Shown here in pieces: positions 41,462-50,486 of a stretch of 64,000 bases of DNA; the stretch's first letter is position 1; each line of letters begins with the position of its first letter. The stretch comes from Arabidopsis thaliana. Its lineage: Eukaryota; Streptophyta; Magnoliopsida; Brassicales; Brassicaceae. The DNA lies in the NCBI RefSeq assembly GCF_000001735.4, contig NC_003070.9, positions 2,666,001-2,730,000 on the forward strand, given 5' to 3'. A program made the position numbers and the translations under genes. The notes beneath the pieces are model-generated. The model saw nothing but the letters and a program-made list of their open reading frames with translations. It did not search any database and was not told the DNA's origin.

Positions 41462-43387
41462 ATGGCAGTAGCTACACATTGTTTCACTTCACCTTGTCAT
41501 GACCGTATTCGATTTTTCTCAAGTGATGATGGTATTGGTAGGCTTGGCATTACAAGAAAGAGGATCAATGGCACTTTCTTGCTCAAGATTTTACCTCCAA
41601 TCCAAAGTGCTGATCTCAGAACAACTGGTGGGAGATCCTCACGTCCTTTATCTGCATTCAGGTCAGGATTCTCTAAGGTAATCAATCATACTAGTCTTGT
41701 GTTTCAATACAAAATTTGGTATTTCGATGATCTCATTGCTTTTGATCATGTCAGGGGATATTTGACATTGTGCCATTACCATCAAAGAATGAGCTGAAAG
41801 AGCTGACCGCTCCGCTGTTGCTAAAACTCGTGGGTGTTTTAGCTTGCGCGTTCCTTATTGTTCCATCTGCAGATGCAGTTGATGCACTTAAAACTTGTGC
41901 ATGCTTATTGAAGGGATGCAGGTAACTTTCCTTCGTTTGGATTCTGCATATATAGTGTCCCCCCACCAAAACCGGTTTTATTTTCATTGTGATTGTGATG
42001 CTATAAGTGTTTTGAATTGTATAGCTCCATACTCTTCAATTGTTGAGAATGTTAAAGCTAGATGAAGTTACTGTGTCTGTCTATGATAGAGCTGAAATCA
42101 GTTGATGATATCTTTCTGATTTTTTTGCCGTCAATTTATATATTTCCCTCCTTGTCTGACCATATGGAAGCCCAATTATCTGTTAGGATAGAACTCGCAA
42201 AGTGCATTGCCAACCCTGCCTGTGCAGCCAATGTCGCGTGCCTTCAGACCTGCAATAACCGTCCAGATGAAACCGAGTGCCAGGTTATAATTTATTTTGA
42301 TATATCATTTTATGAGGCAGAGATATTGCTTGCTTATGAAAGAAGACCAATGATTTTGTTTATAATTATGTGCTTATATTATATCAGATTAAATGTGGGG
42401 ATCTGTTTGAGAACAGTGTTGTTGATGAGTTCAACGAGTGTGCTGTGTCGAGAAAAAAGTGTGTTCCTAGAAAATCTGATCTCGGAGAATTTCCTGCCCC
42501 AGACCCTTCTGTTCTTGTACAGAACTTCAACATCTCGGACTTTAACGGGAAGTGGTACATTACAAGTGGCTTGAATCCAACCTTTGATGCCTTCGACTGC
42601 CAGCTGCATGAGTTCCACACAGAAGGTGACAACAAGCTTGTTGGAAACATCTCTTGGAGAATAAAGACCCTAGACAGTGGATTCTTTACTAGGTCAGCCG
42701 TACAAAAATTCGTGCAAGATCCTAACCAACCTGGTGTTCTCTACAATCATGACAACGAGTACCTTCACTATCAAGATGACTGGTAATAACATCTTGTATC
42801 CACCCACGAGGGAGAGTCTTGATAGTGCTGCTATTCTTCTTTGGCCTAACAAGCTTTCATATGATTTTTGCAGGTATATCCTGTCATCAAAGATAGAGAA
42901 TAAACCTGAAGACTATATATTTGTATACTACCGTGGGCGAAACGATGCTTGGGATGGATATGGTGGTGCAGTTGTATACACGAGAAGTTCTGTATTACCC
43001 AATAGCATTATACCAGAACTCGAAAAAGCAGCAAAAAGCATAGGCAGAGACTTCAGCACATTCATTAGAACGGATAACACATGTGGTCCTGAACCTGCGC
43101 TCGTGGAGAGAATTGAGAAGACAGTGGAAGAAGGTGAAAGGATAATCGTAAAAGAGGTTGAAGAGATAGAAGAAGAGGTAGAGAAGGAAGTGGAGAAGGT
43201 CGGTAGGACTGAGATGACCTTGTTCCAGAGATTGGCTGAAGGATTTAATGAACTGAAGCAAGACGAGGAGAATTTCGTGAGAGAGTTAAGTAAAGAAGAG
43301 ATGGAGTTTTTGGATGAGATCAAAATGGAAGCAAGTGAGGTTGAAAAATTGTTTGGGAAAGCTTTGCCAATCAGGAAGGTCAGGTAG
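41462..43387 (+). CDS. NPQ1: Violaxanthin de-epoxidase, thylakoid lumen (5 exons)
   Basis: Exons 41462-41677, 41755-41921, 42187-42283, 42388-42782 and 42874-43387 total 1389 nt, 462 residues. A bipartite targeting peptide (stroma signal, then hydrophobic [21 protein letters not shown]) ends before VDALKTC, giving a mature protein of about 349 residues. Next come a Cys-rich domain ([25 protein letters not shown] and others), a lipocalin barrel starting [20 protein letters not shown], and a Glu-rich helical C-terminus ([14 protein letters not shown]). At low lumen pH it binds the membrane and turns violaxanthin into antheraxanthin and zeaxanthin with ascorbate, enabling non-photochemical quenching. 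The C-terminal domain is one large exon. Confidence 0.98.
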
Positions 43388-43557
43388 AAACAAGAACCAC
43401 CATTGTTGTACAAACTATATTATACATACTGTGTTCGGTTCATATAAAGTAATATTTTTGTACACAGTCATCATCATTCCATAACAATTGGATACAGAAA
43501 ACACAAGGATTAAACATCCTTTGAGCGAAACAAACAACGATTGGTAAACATAGTACC

Positions 43558-43614
43558 TCAAGAAGAGCTGAAAGTGTTAACAATGGGGATGACAACATTT
43601 AGAATGATCAAGAG
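43558..43614 (-). pseudogene. Truncated in-frame copy of the KNOLLE C-terminus
   Basis: On the minus strand this stretch reads 18 codons plus stop, LLIILNVVIPIVNTFSSS, nearly the same as the last codons of KNOLLE (LLIILIVVIPIITSFSSS). The match continues to the left into 3' flanking DNA: 43468-43620 pairs with 43645-43836 in direct orientation (shared landmarks AATTGGATACA, AGGATTAA(G)ACATCC, GAGCGAAACAAA, CTCAAGAAGAGCTGAAA, ATGGGGATGACAACA, AGAATGATCAA). It has no start codon and no upstream syntaxin coding sequence, so it is a duplicated tail, not a gene. Confidence 0.85.
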
Positions 43615-43777
43615 GATTAAGTCAACTGGGTATCTTTGTAAACATTCACCATTTCATTGAAATTGGATACAAGACACGAAAGGATTAAGACATCCTTGAA
43701 GAACACAAAAGGATTAAGACATCCATTGGTACAAAGAAGAGCGAAACAAAACAAAAGGAGTGAACATAGCCAGTATC

Positions 43778-44710
43778 TCAAGAAGAGCTGAAACTGGTAA
43801 TGATGGGGATGACAACAATGAGAATGATCAAAAGCAGCACAATGATACCAATGCACATCCATTTTCTGCTGTTTCTCTGATGACTCTTTGCAGTCTTCAG
43901 CTCATTAGCTCCATCAGCCACGTAATGGCTCGCATTAATCACATGATGCTCGATCTCGTCCATCTGTTCACCTTGCGATTCAACCATCACAGCCATATCA
44001 AGAAACACTTGGTGAAGCTCCAACAGACTCTTCTCAATCTCCTTTGCTGCATCATACCTGTCTTGAATCTCAACCACAGTTTCCAAGACCTTTCCTTTAC
44101 CATGTTCCTGAATTGCTCGCGTGAGAAACTCTTCACCTCCAGCGTTATCAGTGATGATCTTCTCAATCATCTCATCATTAGCATGTTCTCCAGTGACAGT
44201 GAAGTACCTTCTCTCAACAGTCTCCTTGTACTCACTCATCATCTTTTGCCTCAGCCCCTGAAACTCCATCATCACTTCCTTAAGTTTCTTCCTCAGCCCA
44301 TTAGTCACAGCGGTTCTGCTCCTATAAACCGGAGTCCCAGAGAGCCTTTTAATCTCCTTGTTGGCTTTATCCATCTCTTCCAGCTTCGACTTAATCGATT
44401 TCGCCTTCCTCAAACCAGACACAATCTCGTTAGAGATCTTGTTACGAAGAGACTTCACAGACTCTGCCTTGTGAACACCTTTACTCTCTTCATGGTACTG
44501 TTCGATCCGAGCCAGCGTCTCACTAATCAAACCCATCTCTGCTTTCACATACTCTGCTTCTTCTAAGAAAGATGACAGATTCTCATCCATCTTGTCTGCT
44601 TTCGTAGAAGCCATCTCAAGATCAAAGTCAGGTCCTGCTTCCATATCCTTCATCGCTGCTTTTTTCAAGTCAACGTAACTCATAAACGATTTCGTCATCA
44701 AGTCGTTCAT
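43778..44710 (-). CDS. SYP111: Cytokinesis-specific Qa-SNARE syntaxin KNOLLE / SYP111
   Basis: A single coding exon of 933 nt, 310 residues, from ATG at 44710. Short N-terminus, a three-helix Habc domain (about residues 40-165), a Qa SNARE motif (around LLELHQVFLDMAVMVESQGE through IEHHVINAS, zero-layer Gln included), and a C-terminal membrane anchor (CIGIIVLLLIILIVVIPII) followed by TSFSSS. It drives homotypic fusion of Golgi-derived vesicles at the cell plate in dividing cells. The frame is open 24 codons further upstream, but that part starts at a TTG and lies in a probable leader intron (acceptor TTTCAG ending at 44720, donor near 44887). An MSA element upstream fits the known G2/M-specific expression. 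Confidence 0.98.
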   Translation of the reverse strand: MNDLMTKSFMSYVDLKKAAMKDMEAGPDFDLEMASTKADKMDENLSSFLEEAEYVKAEMGLISETLARIEQYHEESKGVHKAESVKSLRNKISNEIVSGLRKAKSIKSKLEEMDKANKEIKRLSGTPVYRSRTAVTNGLRKKLKEVMMEFQGLRQKMMSEYKETVERRYFTVTGEHANDEMIEKIITDNAGGEEFLTRAIQEHGKGKVLETVVEIQDRYDAAKEIEKSLLELHQVFLDMAVMVESQGEQMDEIEHHVINASHYVADGANELKTAKSHQRNSRKWMCIGIIVLLLIILIVVIPIITSFSSS

Positions 44711-44719
44711 CTTTTTCAC

Positions 44720-44887
44720 CTGAAAGTCAACAATTTTACAAGAATCAGAGAGAATCGCAGTGATTGTAACAGAATCAAACAAGAGAAAATCAAAGAAAAT
44801 ACAACATACTCTTCTGATTAGTGTGTTCTTCTAGATCCACAAAGTTTCTGCCCAGAAAGTGAGAGAGTAGTGTGAAGTAAAGCTTAC
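44720..44887 (-). other. Proposed leader intron of KNOLLE
   Basis: On the minus strand an acceptor (CTTTCAG) ends 9 bp before the KNOLLE ATG, and a GTAAGC donor after ATTCTATA sits at 44887. A shorter intron using the GTATGT donor near 44811 is an alternative. Supported by consensus and by the implausible coding content of the stretch; a cDNA would settle it. Confidence 0.55.
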
Positions 44888-44980
44888 TATAGAATTTGAT
44901 TAGCGATTTGTGAGATGAGAGAAAGCTTTCTTTCTAATATAAGAAAAAGGAGAAATTAGCCGTTACTGTGATTTCTTCGC

Positions 44981-44991
44981 CCCAACGGCTA
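44981..44991 (+). promoter_or_regulatory. MSA element (MYB3R site) in KNOLLE promoter
   Basis: CCCAACGGCTA matches the mitosis-specific activator consensus YCYAACGGYYA exactly. Two further AACGG cores lie nearby in the opposite orientation: 44957-44967 (9 of 11 positions) and 45005-45015 (8 of 11). All are 250-310 bp upstream of the KNOLLE start codon. Three-repeat MYB factors bind MSA sites to give G2/M expression, and KNOLLE is a known target of this pathway. Confidence 0.88.
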
Positions 44992-45078
44992 TATTTTGGC
45001 GATGTATCCGTTGTCGTCCATTTGTCTATCTGTTTCTGTTTCTTCAAATCTATTTTTAAATTCATGTGAATTTCTTTC

Positions 45079-45212
45079 GAAACTTTAAAATAATATAGGG
45101 ACTAAATTGTAATTAGATGTATGTTTTAGTGCCGACGTGTGTGATTGAGACAGCTTTAAAGATATCGAAACTGAGAAGAAAATATAGGGACTAAATTGTA
45201 ATTATGTGTATG
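45079..45212. repeat. Short direct repeat upstream of KNOLLE
   Basis: Two copies, 45079-45123 and 45165-45212, both starting CGAAACT and containing ATATAGGGACTAAATTGTAATTA followed by GTATG, 86 bp apart. They lie about 370-500 bp upstream of the KNOLLE start, beyond the MSA cluster. Origin unknown. The identical core is 23 bp long and is abbreviated here as ATAGGGACTAAATTGTAATT. Confidence 0.8.
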
Positions 45213-45784
45213 ACATCGCTTTTGTCGACAAATCATCATTGGTGACGATTTACGAAAGCAAAGAAGAGGTGTTCTTAGCTGCACATTTGTCACCATTTAT
45301 ACAAAAATTGTGGTTCTTGTGTTTTGTTTTTTATGTTGGAAAACTTATGGTATAGTTTCTTTTGTTACGATACACCTTAGTTGAACCATTCAAATTATTA
45401 GGATATTTTCAAATATATAATATTTTAATTCTAATTTCGTATGTAAACGACTCTCCAATAAAACATCTCCACTAGCTTGTTGGTCTCTAAACTTGAAATC
45501 AGTTTTTATTTTTCTTGTAATATTTTCAAAATTGTTTCAATATCGTAGACAAATTTTAAATAAAATGTACATCATATCTCTATAAACTTAATAATACCCA
45601 AAATTTTGACTAATCACATTAAATTCCTTATGATATTCGAATAAAAAAATAATTTAATAATATTTATTGTAGTCGCAATTCAATATTTATTCTGTAATGC
45701 TTGAAAAATGTTTTTAAAAACTGTGTCACTACATTACTATAACGTTAGTATGTACTAAATTTTGTAACGTTTCATGGTTATAAA

Positions 45785-46060
45785 ATAGTATTAGTTTACC
45801 GACAAAAATATATAGATTACGTAACGCTTGTTTTACATTAAAACAAATTTGTTAGGATTGTTTTGTCTATTCTACATTCGTCACATTTGTTTTGTTTAAA
45901 CTTTTTGTTTTCTAATTAAAAAATTATTCTGTTTTTGTAATTAAATATAGTAAATTTGTTTGCCGCCCAAAAAAATATTACATAACGCTTGTTTTACATT
46001 AAAATAAAGTTGCTTCGATTGTTTTGGCTGTTCAACTCTAGTCACATTTGTTACGTTTGT
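45785..46060. repeat. Direct repeat of about 110 bp between KNOLLE and ACHT4
   Basis: Units at about 45785-45893 and 45947-46060 share, in order, ATAGTA, GTTT(A/G)CCG, TAACGCTTGTTTTACATTAA, GATTGTTTTG and GTCACATTTGTT, with moderate divergence between. No terminal inverted repeats or target-site duplication were recognised, so a simple tandem duplication with later drift is the most economical reading. Confidence 0.75.
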
Positions 46061-46246
46061 TCTACTTATTGTCGTGAATCGATCGAAAACTTGTGCAATG
46101 TGGAATTGAGGGGGTTAGATGTAAACCAAAAAACTAAAAAGGGCAATCTCCAATTATTTTGTTAAAGAGGTGGCAATTGCAAATCTCCAATAATATAAAG
46201 TTCATAAAAAAGGTTAAAGGAGAGAGTTGTGGTGGAGAGAGTGAGA

Positions 46247-46256
46247 CCCACGTGGG
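46247..46256. promoter_or_regulatory. Palindromic G-box, CCCACGTGGG
   Basis: A perfect 10-bp palindrome around CACGTG, about 800 bp upstream of the ACHT4 start. CACGTG is bound by bZIP and bHLH (PIF, HY5) factors; the extended symmetric flanks make a strong site. Assignment to ACHT4 is by position only. Confidence 0.6.
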
Positions 46257-47058
46257 TGATGTGTTGGCAAACTATCTTCCTTAAAATCCAAATCCATTTA
46301 TCCATCACTACTTTTTTTTCTTTTGTTTGGTAGTAAAATCCTTCACTAGTTGATTGCAGATGACTAATAAAGTAATAATCTTTCATTTTGGTGGTTCATC
46401 GCCTAATTTGTTGTTTACTTGATTGATAAATGTTTGAGGATGAAACTGTATCATTTATTTTTCTCAAAATTGTTTGGTTCATGACCTATATAATCCATTT
46501 GTTTAATATTAATATAGGTAAATTTAAAATTCGTTACTTAAATTGGCTAAACATACTCTTCAAAATAATATATATCCACTTAACATAGTTAAAACTCTGT
46601 ATTCAGATAAAAGCATGGTAAAAAACCAAACATATCCATTTAAATGTATTCAAAGTCATGAGAAAATTTCCTATACTTGTTCCTTTATATCTGCGAGAAG
46701 TCATGAACCTTATCCATTTATTAGTTTTCTTCTGACCGACTAAACCTGATAATCACTAATCCACCGTTAGATCTTAAAATTCCAAATCCAAAATGGACGG
46801 TCAAGATCACTTAACGAAAAAGAAAACAGTTTCCTGTCCAGAAATGTCTAACCTTGAGGCCTTTTTCTCTTTCCTTTAAACTTTTTTTTTTCGATTATAA
46901 ATTTTCTCGTGAAGCTAATTTTTCCTGAGAAAGAAAGCGAAACTTCGCTGGCGACTAAAGATTGCTGAGAAGACACGTCGTCTCTGTGAGAACTTTTTCT
47001 TTTTCTTCTGGTATATTCTGGAGACAGATATTGTTTTTTCTTCTGATTAGAGAATAAT

Positions 47059-48312
47059 ATGACGGAAGTGATTAGCAAAACGAGTTTGTTCTTAGGAGCT
47101 TGTGGTAATCATCACCGTGTTGATGATTTCTCTTTCTCTCCGGTGAGTTTTGGTGGGTTTGGTTTGAAAAAGAGTTTCTCTTGTCTGAAGCTTAAGAGTC
47201 AGAAGCCTCTTAGAAGTGTATTTTACGGAAAACAGATCGTTTTCGGAGATTCTCAAGACGAGAGCTTCAGAAGATCATCAGCTATCACAGCTCAGGTAGA
47301 CTTTAATGTTTTGTGTTTTCGTTTTTGTTTATCTGAAATATTATAATCCATTACATGCGAGATCTAATTAGAAAGATCCTGAGAGCTAATTGTTGAAAGA
47401 ATAGTTTTTTAGGGTTTTGCTTTAATTTTGTTGTGAATTATTGGCTTGAAGAGTAGATTTTGGTTTAGGGTTCATGTGTTTTCAATTTGATGTGTTGGTT
47501 TTATGGATCTGTGAAAATATGATATCTGACATGTGTAAATTTGCAGACAACTTTGAGGATTGGGACAGCTCAGAAGTGGTGGGAGAAAGGTCTGAAAGAT
47601 AACATGAGAGAGATCTCTTCAGCTCAAGAGCTCGTTGATTCTCTTACTAACGCTGGTGATAAGCTTGTTGTTGTTGATTTCTTCTCACCTGGCTGTGGTG
47701 GCTGCAAGGCTCTCCATCCTAAGGTATCAATCCACTTCTTGGATTGTTTGGTACAGTATTGATGAAATGAACAAGTTTTCTAACAATGATGGTTTATGAT
47801 TGTTGCAGATATGTCAGTTTGCAGAGATGAACCCGGATGTGCAGTTTCTTCAGGTGAATTACGAGGAGCATAAGTCCATGTGTTATAGTCTTGGTGTCCA
47901 TGTTCTCCCTTTTTTCCGATTCTACCGTGGCTCTCAGGGTCGTGTTTGCAGCTTTAGCTGTACCAATGCCACGGTTCGTTCTCATTCTTATAATCCATGA
48001 GACAATCAATGAAAAAACCATCTTAGGTTCGATTTTGATCTTGATTTGTTTTATCTGTTTCAGATCAAGAAATTCAGAGATGCCTTGGCAAAGCATGGTC
48101 CAGATAGGTGCAGCCTCGGACCGACCAAAGGCCTTGAAGAGAAAGAGCTTGTGGCACTTGCAGCCAACAAAGAACTCAACTTTACTTACACACCAAAGCC
48201 TGTACCAGTTGAGAAAGAAGCAGCCACTCCTGATTCAAACCCAAGTCTCCCTGTTCCTCTTCCTTCGATGAGCTCCAATGACGAAAAAACATTGGTCTCC
48301 GCAGGGAGATGA
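47059..48312 (+). CDS. ACHT4: Atypical Cys/His-rich thioredoxin, chloroplast (4 exons)
   Basis: Exons 47059-47295, 47547-47723, 47809-47973 and 48064-48312 total 828 nt, 275 residues. Transit peptide in exon 1 (about 79 residues), then a thioredoxin fold: LVVVDFFSPGCGGCKALHP contains the active site as CGGC (Cys129, Cys132) in place of the usual CGPC, followed by VNYEEHKSMCYSLGVHVLPF with the cis-Pro loop. Extra cysteines (SFSCT, RCSLG) and a Pro/Ser-rich C-terminal tail mark the ACHT family. These thioredoxins are less reducing than classical ones and act in oxidative thiol signalling with 2-Cys peroxiredoxin. The known targets of ACHT4 include the small subunit of ADP-glucose pyrophosphorylase, damping starch synthesis. 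Confidence 0.97.
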
Positions 48313-49295
48313 GACTGAATAAACATTTCCCTGTATAGTTTGCGTGATAGTAGTAGTAGCAGCAGCTGGATATATTGCAGTACCTAAAGATGTCAGTTCT
48401 CGGAGCAGCCAGCCGGTTTAGTGGGGTTTAGTTTTTTTTCGGGTCCCCTGAGCAAAATCGGTTCTTGGCCTCTGGGTTTACCTAGAGCAAAACCAGTTCC
48501 GATGGTTACTTGAGTTTTGCTCAGTTCTTATGGGATTGGAGTGGAAGGTCGTGCGCTCGGCAGCATGGAAGCTTTCTCCTTTCAATCAGCTTCAGTAGAG
48601 TTTTGGTTTCTTTGTTTGTTTTTTATTTGCTTTAAGAATTTAATGTAAATAAAAATCCAATGAGGATTATCATACAATGTCATGAAGGATCTATGAATTA
48701 GTATCTAATGTTAGTATATATTATGGTTTTTCCTAAGTTGGTACTTTCTCTGTTTGAAGTTTGATTATCATACATGTATTTGTTATGGTCCTCTCTTCAA
48801 CATCTTTAGAATAAAACATATAAGATCTGCAAGGGCTTCAGATTTCTGTAGTGTGGTTAGTCTCTTGGGACATTACGTTACCATAGGACTAACGTCGACT
48901 ATATTAACGTCACCTAGAAAAAGCTCTAGGATTAATGGTACTTTTTTAGTTTGGATTAGTGGTACTTTAACTTGGTTAATTTTGCTGTTTCAGTGAGAGA
49001 AAGGAAAATTGAGTTGGGTTTTTATCAAATTGCTCCATATTCTAACTCTCCGTCAAAGGCACCACATACCAGAAAGAATGAATACAAAATATGATATTTT
49101 GATAAGACAAAAATTAGATTGAGAAATTAAAGGATTCGGAAAACTTAAATAAAATCATATCAAACCCTCCATTCCTCTGCTTCGCATCCTCCGGATGCAA
49201 AAACACACGTTTCACATTTTTGAAAGAATCTAACCAGACATTGAGAAACCTCTATCATCCGTTAGAAGAAATGGGTTTACAGGTATACACGACAC
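48313..49295. other. Convergent 3' region between ACHT4 and the small basic gene
   Basis: 983 bp holding the 3' UTRs of two converging genes. No supported coding sequence; an 80-codon + frame at 48754 shows no recognised homology. AGC/GTA triplet clusters near 48345-48365 follow the ACHT4 stop. Confidence 0.6.
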
Positions 49296-50351
49296 TCATT
49301 CTAGCATACAATCAGCAGATTTTTCACCACTGGCTTTCTGGTTTTTCTTCTTTTTGCCTGGTACATGTATGCAAAGATCTTGTTACTTTCCATTATCGGC
49401 AAATTTGAATCAAGTGATAATAGTTATTTAGACAGTATGAGATATCAGAGGCTGGCAAAAGCTTAAGGATTACCTTTATTATTTAGTTTGTTCAACTTCA
49501 AGCTCTTCTTAACGCTAAATTTTCTGGGGGATTTCTTGGAGTCTTCTGATGCAGCTGATAAACCAGACGGAAGAGATCAGCTATTAATTAAGCAAGACAA
49601 CTAAATTTTAAAGTCACAAGACCAAAAGGATTCCAAACAAGCCTTTGTGCTGAATAATTTCGTGAGATACACAAACCAAATACAAAAAAAGGACATTCCT
49701 ATGAATATGTGACCAATAGCTTTCAGGTTTAGGTTCAAAGTCTACATTGATAACCAAATTCAAGATATACTATACATTTCTAAGCATTGAGAGTTGATTC
49801 CTAACTGATATTTCGCAATCCCAATCGCAATAAAACAAGATTTCTAAGGACAAGACTTCATTCATGCTGTAAACAAAGTGAAGTCAAGAGATCAATCAAC
49901 ACATCAAAAGCTGAGTAGCTTTATTTCAGGGTGAAGATATACCTTGAGCAGAAGCCATCTCCACATCTTCCATAGTAACAAGACCCTTCTCCACCATATC
50001 TTTCTGCTCCTGTTGACGAATCAAACAACTCTTTCTTAACTACTTTAACCACTTGATATTTTCAAAACAGAAGCTCTAATTGCATTCAAAGCTTATATAA
50101 CTACTCAAAAGACATGAACCCACATAGGACTATGACCTAGTGTGATTCTCCATCTTAGAATAAACCAATTAAATCAAGGAATTACATACTCTGCGCCATT
50201 TGCGAAGGAGCTTTCTCTGACGTTTGCCGGAGACGGAGGGGACCGGAGTTCTGGTCTTCAATTTATTGGTGAGAGGATCGCCGTGAATGGCTCGTTTTCT
50301 ATCGGCTTTAGCCTCTCTCTTCTTCTTCGCAATCTCGTTGTACTTGGCCAT
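49296..50351 (-). CDS. Small lysine/arginine-rich nuclear-type protein, unknown function (4 exons)
   Basis: Exons 50351-50190, 50009-49943, 49554-49474 and 49357-49296 join in frame to 372 nt, 123 residues; every junction has GT-AG ends. The protein is highly basic at both ends: MAKYNEIAKKKREAKADRKR, SGKRQRKLLRKWRREQK, then a milder acidic segment (VTMEDVEMA), then SKKSPRKFSVKKSLKLNKL and GKKKKNQK. Predicted disordered and nuclear or nucleolar. The SGKxxRKLLxxxRxxQK stretch resembles what I recall of human C11orf98, also about 123 residues; unverified. An alternative short third exon after 49943 (acceptor at 49866) would end the protein at 77 residues. The promoter has a telo-box and two site-II elements, typical of ribosome-biogenesis genes. 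Confidence 0.82.
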
Positions 50352-50422
50352 CTTACTACTCTACCCAAACCCCTAGCTTCGACGCCTCGCTCACTTAATA
50401 CCTAAAAACCAACTTCGATGCA

Positions 50423-50486
50423 AAACCCTAAATTCCACAGTCGCACGAATTCTATTTGGGCCTTTTCTCAATTTCTTATTTGGGCC
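50423..50486 (-). promoter_or_regulatory. Telo-box plus two site-II elements
   Basis: Upstream of the small basic gene: telo-box AAACCCTAA at 50423-50431 and TGGGCC site-II motifs at 50457-50462 and 50481-50486, the latter within two near-identical TATTTGGGCCTTTT blocks. The telo-box/site-II pairing is well known from promoters of ribosomal-protein and translation genes active in cycling cells. Confidence 0.8.

Larger units (their letters stand above)
44992..47058. other. KNOLLE/ACHT4 divergent spacer
   Basis: About 2 kb, AT-rich, containing the KNOLLE promoter on the left and ACHT4 promoter and leader on the right, plus the repeats and G-box listed separately. No supported gene; the few frames above 60 codons are short and have no recognised homology. 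Confidence 0.6.

Noticed and set aside
42928..43413. 161-codon minus frame opposite NPQ1 exon 5
   Set aside because: Shadow of the Glu-rich NPQ1 C-terminus (GAA/GAG read backwards as Ser/Phe).
43760..44566. 268-codon + strand frame opposite KNOLLE
   Set aside because: Antisense shadow of the syntaxin exon; its His/Leu-rich translation is an artefact of the coding strand's codon use.
44711..44782. 24-codon upstream extension of KNOLLE
   Set aside because: It starts at TTG and lies inside a probable leader intron; the ATG at 44710 gives the known 310-residue syntaxin.
49862..49866. Tiny third exon ending the small basic protein at 77 residues
   Set aside because: A usable acceptor exists, but the alternative exons at 49554-49474 and 49357-49296 keep frame across two further junctions and continue the lysine-rich composition. 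Kept only as a possible isoform.
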